NCBI GenBank assembly: GCA_033977485.1 | Contig: CM066983.1 | Span: forward strand, 62,491,010-62,555,009 | DNA from: Hydrangea macrophylla | Lineage: Eukaryota; Streptophyta; Magnoliopsida; Cornales; Hydrangeaceae | Direction of reading: 5' to 3' | Length of the DNA: 64,000 nucleotides | In this document: positions 9,072 through 19,651 of the stretch, one piece after another | Numbering within the stretch: position 1 is the stretch's first letter | How the letters are laid out: every line of letters begins with the position of its first letter | Translations under genes and position numbers: made by a program | The notes under the pieces: generated by a model | Told to the model about the DNA's origin: nothing | Seen by the model: only the letters and a program-made list of their open reading frames with translations | The model's database searches: none

Positions 9072-11067
9072 CCGAATTTATTTACTGAGTAGTTCTATTA
9101 TATTCTATTTTTTCTTGTTGCTACTAATGATTTTGCATGTAACTTGAAAAAAAAATGTATTTGGATATTAACGCCTCGAGGTAACATCCTTCCTTCTCTC
9201 GATTTACTTTACATGTCCATATGCTTAGTTTAGAACATTGAGGACAATGTTTAGTTTTAGTTGGGGGGGTGAGTCATTGCATGCCTCGTTTATTTCTTTT
9301 TATACTTTCGTGTCAATACACCTGCTTAGCAACATGTAACTCAGTAAACAAAAAAAATTGCAAAATTTTTAAAAAATTTAATATATATTTTTAAATATAA
9401 TAAAATAGTTCTTGTATTTCTCTCATAGTTAATGTAGTTAGTTATGATGCATTAATGTTATTTTCTGCATGTTATTAGTATGTGATACGCAATGATAGTT
9501 TCTTTACTATCTTAGTTATAGTATGTTTTATGCTTTTTAATCTTCAAACAACTTTAAGCACGTTGTGACAACCTTGTACATAGCTAAAATGGATTAGTAA
9601 GCATAGCTAGGTGTCTTGAGAGATTGTAGTGGAGAATAATAACCCAAGTGAGCTTTTTGAGCCATTCTTTGTTTTTGAGGGTTATAAAATTACTCTTACT
9701 TTTTGAAAAGCGTATTAATTCGTTGTAAGTCTCATTTTTCTTCTTCATTTTGACTGATCACTAGAAGAGAACGTTCAGGATTTACCAAATTTAGAGCTCT
9801 TGAATTTACTAAAATGAATAATCCTATGAACTTAGAAGATGATTTAGGCCATCTTTTGACCATACATGCATAATACAGCTTTGGCATATCTCCATGATAT
9901 TCCTTTATTTCACCCTTTGAGCCTTACTATAATTGCCTTGTCTACACAATCCTAAAGTCAATACCTAACTCCAAATTAGGAGTTCAAACCTCAGTTCTTC
10001 ATTTAGGAGTGATTGGAATGTGTTATCTTGACAAGAAGTTTGGTTGTGTGAATAAGGGAATGTTGGCAAAAGAAAAAAAAAGGCATGAAAAAAAAGAAAA
10101 AAAAGTGTCAATGGTTGTTACAAAAGAAAAAAAAATAATAAGACAAAGAAGAGTGTGAAAAAACAAAGAAAAAGAAAAAAAAAATAAAAGAAAAGAAGAA
10201 AAGAAAAAGACAAGAGAGGGATTGGAGATGTGGGGAAGTTTGAAAAGTTGTAGTAGACATTCCAATCACATCCTTGGACCCAATTGAAAATCACGAGCTC
10301 TTTATTCTTTCACCTAACGCCTCTTTTTTAAAGTCCTAATGATTTTAAGTAATTAGATTTGAAGTTAAGGTAATGAGAGAGTTCTCCACGGCATCTCGCT
10401 CTTCTAGTGAAAAGTATCCATTCATGAGACTTTGTGCACTATAAAATTTCCGTTTTTCTATTTAGATATGAGAAGCATTAGATTCCAATTACATTTACTC
10501 TTTATAGCTTCCATATCATGAGTGATAATTATTACACCTAATTCAGAGTGATTTCATCTTGAGAGTGTAATTCTGGTGAGAGTTGAGTCAAAATGAACGT
10601 CTTGATAGTATCTTAGGTTATGCAAGCTTTGAAATTGAAGTTTTGTATTTTGGTTGTCCATTTATACACACACTTGAAGATTAATAGTTATGGAACATTC
10701 TAATGACTTTGATAGTAGATTAACTGTAATGTGTGTGTTGCATTGCTATGGCATACTAGAGAGTTTATGAGATTGTTGAGCTTAACTATATTGCTAACTG
10801 AGAGGAAAAATATTTCTTGAAAACATTTAAATGAGAACCATTACCATAAACATGAACTTTGTGGGTAGATTCACTGCAAACCCTCACGAGACAATACTCG
10901 TCCACTAGGGGGAACCTAGGGGTTTAAAGGCTTGTTGCATACGCTAAATGCAATCGCGATTCTTGCAAAAGTGAGTTAAGGTTTTTACTTTTTTTTTTTT
11001 TAAATTTTTAGAGTTAAATAAGCACTGTTGTAGTTCGCTTCATTGCTAAGGACTAGCAACGAGCTAG
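9072..11067. other. non-coding interior of the 5636-12693 element
   Basis: No ORF of a retroelement enzyme is present. At 9236-9270 the text ACATTGAGGACAATG followed by a TTGGGGGGG run matches the region that follows pol in Athila/Tat elements. At 10065-10215 the plus strand is almost pure purine (A and G runs). The rest is AT-rich without recognisable features. Confidence 0.7.
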
Positions 11068-11076
11068 TTGGGGGTG
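11068..11076 (+). promoter_or_regulatory. polypurine tract before 3' LTR
   Basis: TTGGGGGTG lies directly before the TGATTCGAGG start of the 3' LTR, where second-strand priming occurs. The run is short and interrupted by one T. Confidence 0.6.
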
Positions 11077-12693
11077 TGATTCGAGGTGAAAAGTGCATGT
11101 TTATAGCGTAATACATGGTCCTTTATGCATACTTTTATTCCCAAAGTCCCTACAGTTAGGTGCATTCTAATAACAATGTTCTTTTTATTGTGTTAATGCT
11201 AAAATATATGTTTTTGCATTGTTTTATAGGTATTAAGATGTAAATCAATGAAGTGGAGCTAAAGAAAAGTGATTCTGGTGGATCGAACAACGGAAGCAGC
11301 TGAGAAAACGCCAATTTTGACAATGAAGACTTGAGATTAGGAATATTTTCTTAGAAATACAAAATGTAGATCTTTGAGTTATGGTCGCGTGGCCGCAAAC
11401 GGGAGGTCAATCTGAGGTCCGAGTGAAACGTTATGGCCATTCTCCCATTGGTGTGCAGAGCTATCAAAATCAGAAGAGTTCAAGCGATTGAGGAGAGTTC
11501 AATAGATCGAACCTTCGATCGATTGAACTAAGCTTGATCGATCGAACCTCATATTCACCCAAAAGTTGCGTAAACTATGCGGGAACCCTATATATAAGTC
11601 GTTTTGACGCCAGACGAAGGGAGGACGCTCCAGAACGCAGAAAACAACAGTTTTAGGGTAGTTTTAGGGTTAGATTAGGTGTAGATTAGGTTAGATTCAA
11701 GTTTTCTTCCTCCTTTTCCATTGTTAAACTCAAGATTGATGTTGATTACAAGTTATATTCATATTATCTTCAGGTTTTTCTTCTCCTTTTTCTTTATTTG
11801 ATTGTTTATTGCTTTAGATGTTAATGATTGCTAGGTTTTGTTATTTCTGTATTAGTTAATCATGTTCCCGTAGTTTAGAAGTTGGGAATATGTGATGAAA
11901 TATTGATTCCCAGCCTCTGCCATGCAATCTTTAGAAACCTTGGGCTCGATCGATCGAAGGTATTTCGATCGATCGAACCAGAGCCATAGTCAAGCGATCG
12001 AAGGCATTTCGATCGATTGAAGGATGAGGCAGTCCGATCGATCGAGAGCGCTTCGATCGATCGAACATGTTAAATCTTGAGATGATTCGTTTAAGTACTC
12101 CATGACTTTCTGTTTTAGAAATCTGTCATCAAATTGTCGCTATAAGCTCAATTTGTCACAACAGTTTTTAGAATTTAAAGCCTTAAAGCCTTTTCTTCAA
12201 TGACTTTTGAAAACCACTTTGAATGCTAACACCATTTAGAGTGCAAGTAATTACCATTGTTTTAAACCGTCTTTCAAGTATTTTAAATCACTTGTGATGA
12301 TGTAGTCCCGGTCATGAAAGGGCTATTGATTCTTTATCTTTAGAAAAATACGGAATGCTGAAGAGAAATGAACTCCATAGAACGTTAATGAGTATGCATG
12401 GTAGATGGTTATGATCAATGTGGATTCTCATGTTTCCAACACCTTTAGTTTATCTGTTTAATTAGTTATGTTTATATAAGCTTTAGTTTATTATTTAGTT
12501 TAATTTAATTAATTAGGATTTGTTAGTACACCTCCAATCATTCATTCTTATTTTCTTTTTCTTTAGGTTATAACTTAGTAGACATTCTCCCTATTCGTTC
12601 CCTGTGGGATCGACCTGGACTTATCCAGTATTACTTGCACGATCACCTACACTTGGGTGTTGCACAAGAGCGCACAACTATTTAGTCGTGTCA
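11077..12693 (+). repeat. 3' LTR of the 5636-12693 element
   Basis: It runs from TGATTCGAGG to GTCGTGTCA, 1617 bp, and aligns with the 5' LTR along its length apart from about 79 extra bp near 12414-12492. It contains the same TATA box (11589-11598) and the same palindrome clusters (11481-11549 and 11943-12065). Confidence 0.93.
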
Positions 12694-13696
12694 ACAACAT
12701 ATGCCCAAGTACCCATTAACTAAAACAAAACAGAGTCTAACAGAAATAACTAAATATAACTATCTTCAGATATTCAACTGGCGTAAGGATAGTCATTAGC
12801 ATAATACCTTTCTCTAGTATAACTGTCATCAGTAGGGCCACCCTCTGCATATTCCAATCCCGGGTGTCTAACCATCATCGTAAGTTCCAATACCTACATT
12901 GTTAAGGACGGGAAGTCTGGACGGGGAATGTCCAGGCAATTAAAGGCCGTCAGCTTACTGAAAGCTGAGTAAGAACTAACTAACACAGTCTCATAGACAT
13001 AACGTAATTACCAGTCATGCACAATATAAAGCAATGATATTAATAATATATCTCTTCCTCTTTTATTCAGACACATCACTAATTGATTCTCATCATCTTC
13101 TAACTCTAAGACTGACTGTACCCGTCTTATCTGATTACCATGAACTGGTTATATCATCACGACATACTAGTGTTCTTGTTCACCGCTTTTAAGAACTCTT
13201 ACTATTCACCGCTTTTAAGAACTCTTACGAACACCATACATCGCTCTCATATAACGACTAGTCTATGGACGCACCAATACTCCTGTTCACAATCAATATG
13301 TATTCGTACTCTTGTTCACCGCTTTTAAGAACTCTTACTGTTCACCGCTTTTAAGAATGCTTGCGAGTACAATACATCATGCTCACATCACACACAGATA
13401 TTTTCACCAGTGATCTCTGGTACTGACAATACTTGTACTGACGGTCACCAATACCTCACTAAACATAAGGATTAACAAATGTTACCTACCGACATAACTC
13501 AAACTTTATCTCGTTATTGCGCGTATTAATACTAACGTTCTGAACCCGACTATGTTTCTCACCACATTATCTCAATCTCATTATCATATCCCATTAACTT
13601 CGTAATTCATAATAACGCATAATAGAAATATGAAACAACAACTAAATAGTTACGCATTATGAATTATAAACTTAAAGGAACACATCCATGTTCTGC

Positions 13697-13870
13697 TATG
13701 TTTGATCGATTAAAGTCATCTCAATCACTTGAAGAAAGTGATGTTCAATCTATCGAAGTCTTCTCGATTGATTGAAGTCAAGGTGGTCTCGAACGATTGA
13801 AGTCATTCGATCGATTGAGACTCAGGGTTATTCGATCGATTGAACTCAGTTCAATCGCTCGAACTTCGTC
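13697..13870. repeat. palindrome cluster, downstream position in minus-strand LTR
   Basis: It contains repeated TTCGATCGATTGA-like units, several with single-base decay (TCGAACGATTG, TCGATTGATTG). It lies about 390-560 bp downstream of the TATA box on the minus strand, at the position homologous to 22028-22200 of the solo LTR. Confidence 0.85.
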
Positions 13871-14327
13871 TTTCCCAGATTCTGCAGTGAATGTGTAGAA
13901 TTTGGTAGGGTATGTTTGGGTCCTTGTTAAATATACAAAACTTATAAAACCTTACAACTAAGTTACTGAGTGAGATTGAAACTCACCAAACGTCGTTAAG
14001 GGCGCGTTTGGCTAAGCTTTAGCTTCTGAGCTTTAATGGCCTCTTTCTCTCTGCTCTGCCTCCTTCTCTTTCCTTCTTCTTCTTCTTCTTCTTCTACTTG
14101 TCTTTCCCTGTCTCTTACTGTATATATCTATAGGTGTGTGTATATATGTATGGATATGGATGTGTGTGTATATACGTAAATAACACAAGCACACAATTCC
14201 CTCTAGCTCTCTCAAGTCTCTTGGTTCAGCAAACACACTCAGTACATGAGCACAATGTATATATAGGGGAGGATGGAGTGTAGGTGGCTGGTTTTGTGGG
14301 AACACTCGAATTTCAAATTATTACACT

Positions 14328-14521
14328 CTCGATCGATCGAACGTCCTTCGATCGCTCGATATCAAATCAGTCAGGTTTGATCGATTGAAGAAAGTTTGAT
14401 CGATTAAAGTGGCAACTACGTCATAAATTCAGGTCAGTAGGTTTCGATCGATTGAACAAGGTTTGATCGCTTGAATATTGAAATGCTCGATAGCTCTAAC
14501 GAACTTCGATCGATCGAAGGT
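14328..14521. repeat. palindrome cluster, upstream position in minus-strand LTR
   Basis: It has about eight TCGATCGA-like units including TCGATCGATCGAAC and TTCGATCGATCGAAGG. It lies 65-260 bp upstream of the TATA box on the minus strand, homologous in position to 21434-21631 of the solo LTR. Confidence 0.85.
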
Positions 14522-14597
14522 TAAATTTCACATATGATCAAGAGAAGTAAATCGAATCTCTGTGCATAAATACTTATCGAAAATACAGGGTATTACT

Positions 14598-14926
14598 GAT
14601 TTGGTCAACATTCATTCATTTTTTATGTTCAATTAGATTTGGATGAACATATCATGGAATGCAAAAAATGAAAAAGGGTGGCTCTAATGGACTATATATT
14701 AAGAATCCCAAAAAATGAATTTGCTGAATTGAAAAAAAAATTAGTCGTGAAAACTCTAAATTTCTCAGGAAAAACGATCGAAATGGAAAATAAAAAATAA
14801 ATAAATTTAGTCCATTATATCCACCATATTATATGCATATAGTTATATGGGTTTTAAATTTTTAAACCCTGTTTAAGGGAGTAAATCTTATATGTATACA
14901 TATATTTAATATACATATATATATAA
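14598..14926. other. AT-rich non-coding sequence
   Basis: No gene or repeat boundary is recognised apart from a short (TA) run just before the MITE at 14927. Confidence 0.5.
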
Positions 14927-15071
14927 AGTCAGGCTCCAGTGCGCATTGGTAAGCACACTGGGCGAAGCCTAAGAAACCGCGGGTTAGTTGGCGGCAGGAC
15001 GGGGCGCAAGTCAGCGAGGCTGCCCGCGGTTTTTTTAGGCTTAAAAAATCAGTGCACACTAGAGCTTGACT
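14927..15071. mobile_element. 145-bp foldback MITE
   Basis: The ends are inverted copies (AGTCAGGCTCCAGTG and, reading the other strand, AGTCAAGCTCTAGTG). Inner arms also pair: AAGCCTAAGAAACCGCGGG against AAGCCTAAAAAAACCGCGGG. It is GC-rich compared with the flanks and sits in a TATATA run on both sides, so the target duplication cannot be delimited. The family was not identified. Confidence 0.75.
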
Positions 15072-15094
15072 GTATATATATAGATGTTTATATC

Positions 15095-15838
15095 AATCTT
15101 TTCATAACCGGACCGTTCATCGAACCAGAAAAAATGGTCGGGTCACGGGTTAGCGGTTCAACCGTAGGCTGAACTAGAATCAAACCGTGAAATCATAATT
15201 ACATATTTTATAAATATTTTTATTAAAGAGTAGTTATTATATTTCTTTAAAAAAAATGCATAAAAGAAATTTTAATTTTATACACTTTTTTTTTTCTTTC
15301 TTTTAATTCTAGACTTCCATAGTCAATGTTATTTATTTTACATACACCATGTGACCAAACAGACCTTAAGAGTCAAGATATATATTGTTTTTTTAATGTC
15401 ACTTGGTTAATCATGTCCTCAGTTCACACTAACTAAGGATATTTTCATCAGTGTGGTCATAGCAGACTCATAGACTCATAATCACAAAGAAAAAAGTACA
15501 CTCTTGCTCTTATTTTTTCAGTCTTGAGCAGCATGTAAAAGAAGCTTTGTCTGAAAATGAGAATAAAAAACTGAGTATAGCCTACTCATGGCCTAGTTTT
15601 TCCCACATATAGAGCTTTATCGTGATTTTAATGACAAATACTAAGTTTCACGACCGCTTCACCCACAAAAATCGTCACCGATTCTCCGATTATCCAGTTT
15701 AATCGGTTCACCCACCGGTTTTGGTCGGTTCTTGTTCTAATAACGGTTACCGAGTCAATCCGGACCGGATAGCCGACCAGTCGATCGACGGTTAAACCGA
15801 TCGAACCGGCCGGTCCAGTCCGGTTTTTAAAACATTGG
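15095..15838. repeat. probable degenerate inverted-repeat element rich in CCGGTT words
   Basis: Both ends are dense in CCGGT and GGTTCA words: near the start AACCGGACCGTTCATCGAACC, near the end TCGAACCGGCCGGTCCAG followed by TTTTTAAAACATTGG. The middle is AT-rich and non-coding. Such ends are common in plant non-autonomous DNA elements. Precise termini and target duplication were not found. Confidence 0.4.
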
Positions 15839-16478
15839 TTTATATAAAGATTGATATAGGGGTATTTTGGTCCTCAAAATAGGTGAGATACTAATTCTTA
15901 AATTATATTACACTAGAGACTAATTTCTAAAAAGGGTGGCTTTAACTATATATTAAGTATCCCAAGAAAAATAGGAGAGGGATAGAGGAATGATTAGGAA
16001 AGTTAGAAAGTTTGTGCTATTAAAGGACAATTGTAGAAATAAATATGAAAATAAAATGAGAGAAATGAAAAAAGAAAAAAGAAAATGCCACGTGGTGCAA
16101 TGTAGAGAGGCTTTTAGCCTTGAGCTTTAGATATATCTAATAGATCTAATAGATTTGATCCAGTTTATCTCACTACCTCCATGCGGAAGAATCTCAAATA
16201 TTTTACCAGTTGTACCACAATAACGATATCTACACCGATCACTCTACAACAGCAATAATTTATGGTACCACTGATCACAAGCAAGCATATGTTATTGTAA
16301 CTCGTAAGGGGGGAAGATGGTGTGCGGTTGCACTAGTTATAAAAACAGAAATGATGTTTTTTTATTTGGGGATGCATAGATATCCATTAGAGGAAGCTGC
16401 CCCGGTTACAGCTTCTTCCAAATCTTTATTACATCATTAATAATATGATAATATTTCCAAAAGATTTGTTCTTTTGTC
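15839..16478. other. non-coding sequence downstream of MLP-like gene 1
   Basis: No gene is supported. A 76-codon open frame at 16210-16440 has no recognised similarity and unremarkable composition; it is treated as chance. Confidence 0.45.
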
Positions 16479-16751
16479 TTAGGCCTTGAGGAGGAGGTAG
16501 GCGTCAATCTCTTTAGTCATATGAGCCGCCATGTCCAGATATTTAGTTGGTTCTGGTATAATCCTCATTTTTTTTCTCATATTCCACTGTCCATTTTACC
16601 AAACTGCCCTCATGACCCTTCGTACTAACTTGAACGGTGGACTTGAAGACATTGTAGTACTTAATTATATCTCCATGAGAAACGTTGAATGTCACTGATT
16701 TGTTATGCTCGTCTATGGCTTCCACAGTCTCTTTGATACATTCACAATTCC

Positions 16752-19024
16752 CTAACATAGTCATATATATACTGCGAATTAGTGTCCTACGTATATACTG
16801 CTAATTTTATAGAAGAATCATAAGTGTAACGTATTTTCCATTGATGTAGGACATGAACAAAAAGATATTTAGGGCCAATTAAGACAGACCACGCCAAAAT
16901 AGCTCAACTAATATTATGAATTATCCTCCATTTTTTTGTTTTATTGTAAGAGAAACATTTCATTTCATAAACAGCTGATTTTAAAAGAAACCAATATAAA
17001 TATTAGAAAAAAGAACAAAACATAAAAAAAAAAAAAATAAGCACAACAAACAGCTTCCATTTTAGCTGGATGTGTATTAAGGATATTTATTATTCTTATT
17101 ATTTTATTTTATAAAATTTTTATCTGCTAAAGAAAACTGTCTACTTATCATAGAGAAGTGTGATAATTGAGGATAAAGTCGATTTCAATTGGGTACAATT
17201 ATGGAAAATTGATTTCCTGGGTCGTAAGTGATATAAATCAAAACCGGTGACGCTAACTATAATATAAATTTAGGCGAAAGTTCCTAGAATTAACTGTTAA
17301 GAATTTAAAGTTCAATTTGATTCTTAATTTATTAAAAAATTCCTTAAAGGTTGAGTTAAGTGAAATTTCACTTAATATTTATGTACGGATACAGTAATAT
17401 TTCACTTAATATTTATGTATGCCAAGTGAAACTTCATTTGAACTGTCAATAGTCTAATAAAAAATCATACCTGGCACCACCGGCACCTACTTCACCTGAG
17501 GCCTGTATGAAGGATCTTTTCCTAATAAGAATCTTAATTATACTTAGTTCTTAAAGATCTTGTCATAATATCCACTTTCACTAATTACCCCCTATAATAG
17601 AAATTTATATATATATATATATATATAAAAACAAAAGAGATCAAATATGACTTGGATAGACTAATTGTATGACTACGACGAATTTGATGATGACTAGGAT
17701 GGTTATTAGGACGAATAAAATAGTTGACTAAGATGGTTATAATGGTTGTGAATTGTGATTGGGTCCGGTTGTAATTGTTTTAGAATAAATGCATATATAA
17801 AAGTCAGTATACAAGTTCTTTTTATCAAATTTATTAATGAGCGTTTTCACGAGTCTGCTCACGAGTCTTGATTAAACGTGTTCACGAGCTCCTTCGATCC
17901 AAACCGAGCCTAGCTTTTATCTAGCCGAACCGTGAACCCTTGTTAAGCGGCTCAACTCATCTGCACGGCTACACCCCTAGTGATTGCCATGTCCTTAGAA
18001 AAAAAAAACAAGAAAAAAGAAAAAAAAAAAAAAAAAAGAAAAAAAAAAAGAAAGAGTAATACTTGAGACACAATCATTCAAACAACTTTTTTACACAGTC
18101 AAATAAATATATCTCTCTTGTATCTATTTCTCTCATGTAATGTCACTGAACCTCACAGTGACACTGAAGTGACACATGAGAGACAGACACATTTATTGAG
18201 TTATGTAAAAAAACTTGCATGAATAACTATGTCACAAGTATTGCTTAAAAAAAATCTAATGAATTGGAGTAGGAGTGATGATTGCCATTTCCCGAGATAA
18301 AAGAGATCTAAATTATAGAAGGAATGACTAATCACGTGAATGCCATATCCCTCCCCCAAGATTAAACTCTTTAACTATAAAAATTTCTTAAAAAAAAAAA
18401 CCCTAAGGCCACCTCCAGCCTCTCTCTCTCTCTAAGGCCACCTCCAGCCTCTCTCTCTCTCTCTGCTGCAACCACCCACGGCAACTAGATCCAGTACTAC
18501 CGCAGCCCCTTAATCTCTCTGTCTCCCATTCTCCTTTAGGGGCAGATTGCAATTTTCATTAAAAGACTGGGCAGAATTTTGTTTTTTTTTTTCCTAAACT
18601 GAATTGCAATTAGCCTTGTTTTATTTGAACTTTGATAGTTTGATGAGATTATTAGCCTCAAAATTTTGCTCAATTTCAATTGTTTGGTGTCATTCTCAAG
18701 TTGAGTTCCTTATTGGATGAATGTCACTATAATTGAAATTATTGCGTAGCGCCTTTAGGCGCGAACAATGTGTCAATGTCTAGTATATATATGTATATAT
18801 ATATATTGTAGGACGCTGAAATGTATTTAAAACATCTAGACAACACTTGCCTTAGCGTTCACAAAGGATTGACCATTGCACCGAAGATTTCCCCAAAAAG
18901 TACAAGCGTGGAAATTTCAAGAAACAACTTAAACCCAAAAATTCTATACATCAAAAACACCAACAAAATGTGACTATGTGAATTAATTTTTTGAGTTGAT
19001 TTGAGTAAGGTTGGTGTTACCTAC
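16752..19024 (-). other. intron of MLP-like gene 1
   Basis: It is 2273 nt, bounded by GTAGGT and TTAG on the minus strand, in the conserved phase-1 position. It holds a (TA)n run at about 17610-17627, A-rich tracts near 18000-18055, and a short duplication at 18413-18464. At about 17840-17985 there is text rich in CACGAG and GCTC words resembling a common plant repeat. No other gene is seen. Confidence 0.7.
18413..18464. repeat. tandem duplication of a CT-rich unit
   Basis: The phrase AAGGCCACCTCCAGCC followed by a CT run occurs twice in direct succession. It lies in the intron of MLP-like gene 1. Confidence 0.85.
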
Positions 19025-19211
19025 CTATATCATAAGTCCAGAGCTTGACCGAGCCTACAGTTTTCCAATCACCTTCAATCACTTGAATACTTTTTACTTT
19101 TTCAGGGCAGATTTCTGGCAGAAGGTATGCTTTGCTGGCAAAGATGTCAAAATATTTAACTGCAGGGGACTTGATCTCTGTTTGGCGCTCCACTTTAGAA
19201 ATTTGAGCCAT

Positions 19212-19651
19212 TTTTTTTTTCTTTTTTTCCTTTCAGTAACTAAGAGCAAGATAAGTTAAATGCAAAAAAGCATTGTGGATCCTTTGCCTTAAATGGGAAA
19301 AAAAAAAAAGAAGCGAAAATCATTCTTGATGGGAATAATGGACCACCAGCAGACTAAGAACAATAATGTGATTGATGATAGCTTGTTTTTGCTTTCATTA
19401 AATTAAAATGGGCTAATTAATCATGGGTGATGCTATTGTATCATTAAACCATGACACTCTATGGTGGAGTGTACCACTCTTAAAGCATATGGTACCATGC
19501 ATATGTCATGCATTCCATATATGGTACCACATACTTTAAAAGTGGTACCATATAGTGCTTTAGTTCAATAATGGAGTTTCGGATAGTAATCCATCATCAC
19601 GAAGTATGTCTTTTATGTACCAAAAAAAGTAGGTTATTTGAAGAAAAAAAA
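19212..19651. other. upstream region of MLP-like gene 1
   Basis: This lies 5' of the minus-strand gene. The first 40 bp are A/T homopolymer runs. At about 19440-19570 the words GGTACCA, GTGGTACCA and AGTGGTACC recur in both orientations (likely a small inverted-repeat element). No convincing TATA box was found within 150 bp. Confidence 0.4.

Larger units (their letters stand above)
5636..12693 (+). mobile_element. non-autonomous LTR retrotransposon (LARD-like), complete
   Basis: This 7058-bp element has LTRs at 5636-7173 and 11077-12693, a tRNA-Asp-type primer site, one long ORF, about 2 kb of non-coding interior and a short polypurine tract. Flanks are ACAAT (5631-5635) and ACAAC (12694-12698), a 5-bp target duplication with one later change. 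It carries no protease, reverse transcriptase or integrase, so it must depend on another element. The primer site and the text ACATTGAGGACAATG followed by a G run (9236-9270) recall the Athila/Tat branch of Ty3/gypsy. It sits inside another LTR on the opposite strand. By eye the LTRs differ by about two dozen bases in the first 500 bp and less after that. Confidence 0.9.
12694..14597 (-). mobile_element. LTR of minus-strand element, 5' piece
   Basis: This is the reverse complement of most of the solo LTR at 21344-23422. Shared landmarks, read on the minus strand, are GCAGAACATGGAT, four units of a tandem repeat with CTTAAAAGCGGTGAAC (13175-13360 on the plus strand), and the terminal GTAATACCC. 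A TATA box (TATATATA, 14258-14265, minus) is present. No target duplication joins 14597 to 5426, as expected if this is one LTR of a longer element and not a solo LTR. Two clusters of TCGA palindromes lie at 13697-13870 and 14328-14521. Confidence 0.85.
16479..19211 (-). pseudogene. MLP-like (Bet v 1 family) gene 1, frameshifted in exon 2
   Basis: Exon 1 is 19211-19025 (187 nt, starts MAQISKVERQTEIKS) and ends in phase 1 at ATAG before GTAGGT. Exon 2 is 16751-16479, after an acceptor ending TTAG. The fused reading gives WTYDIGN, then KETVEAIDEHNKSVTF and GDIIKYYNVFKSTVQV, all typical of the MLP/latex-protein branch of the Bet v 1 family, which forms a hydrophobic ligand cavity in the cytoplasm. 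The loop at residues 46-54 reads EGDWKTVGS. One extra T in the run around 16558-16562 shifts the frame after KKNED; the shifted frame then gives KYLDMAAHMTKEIDAYLLL and a TAA at 16479, the normal family end. So the gene is one base away from a full 152-residue protein. It could be a recent pseudogene, a null allele or an assembly error. No clear TATA box is seen upstream. Confidence 0.85.

Noticed and set aside
13175..13360. CRISPR-like array from regularly spaced CACCGCTTTTAAGAACTC repeats
   Set aside because: Four diverged units inside a plant LTR, with related spacers; the same repeat occurs in the homologous LTR.
14033..14305. Arg/Lys-rich 90-codon frame on the minus strand
   Set aside because: It is the start of the LTR transcribed region with TCT and TA microsatellites; the homologous place in the other LTR (21707-21889) does not conserve the frame.
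16210..16440. 76-codon open frame downstream of MLP-like gene 1
   Set aside because: No recognised motif, no splice partner, and a single short frame in AT-rich DNA is expected by chance.
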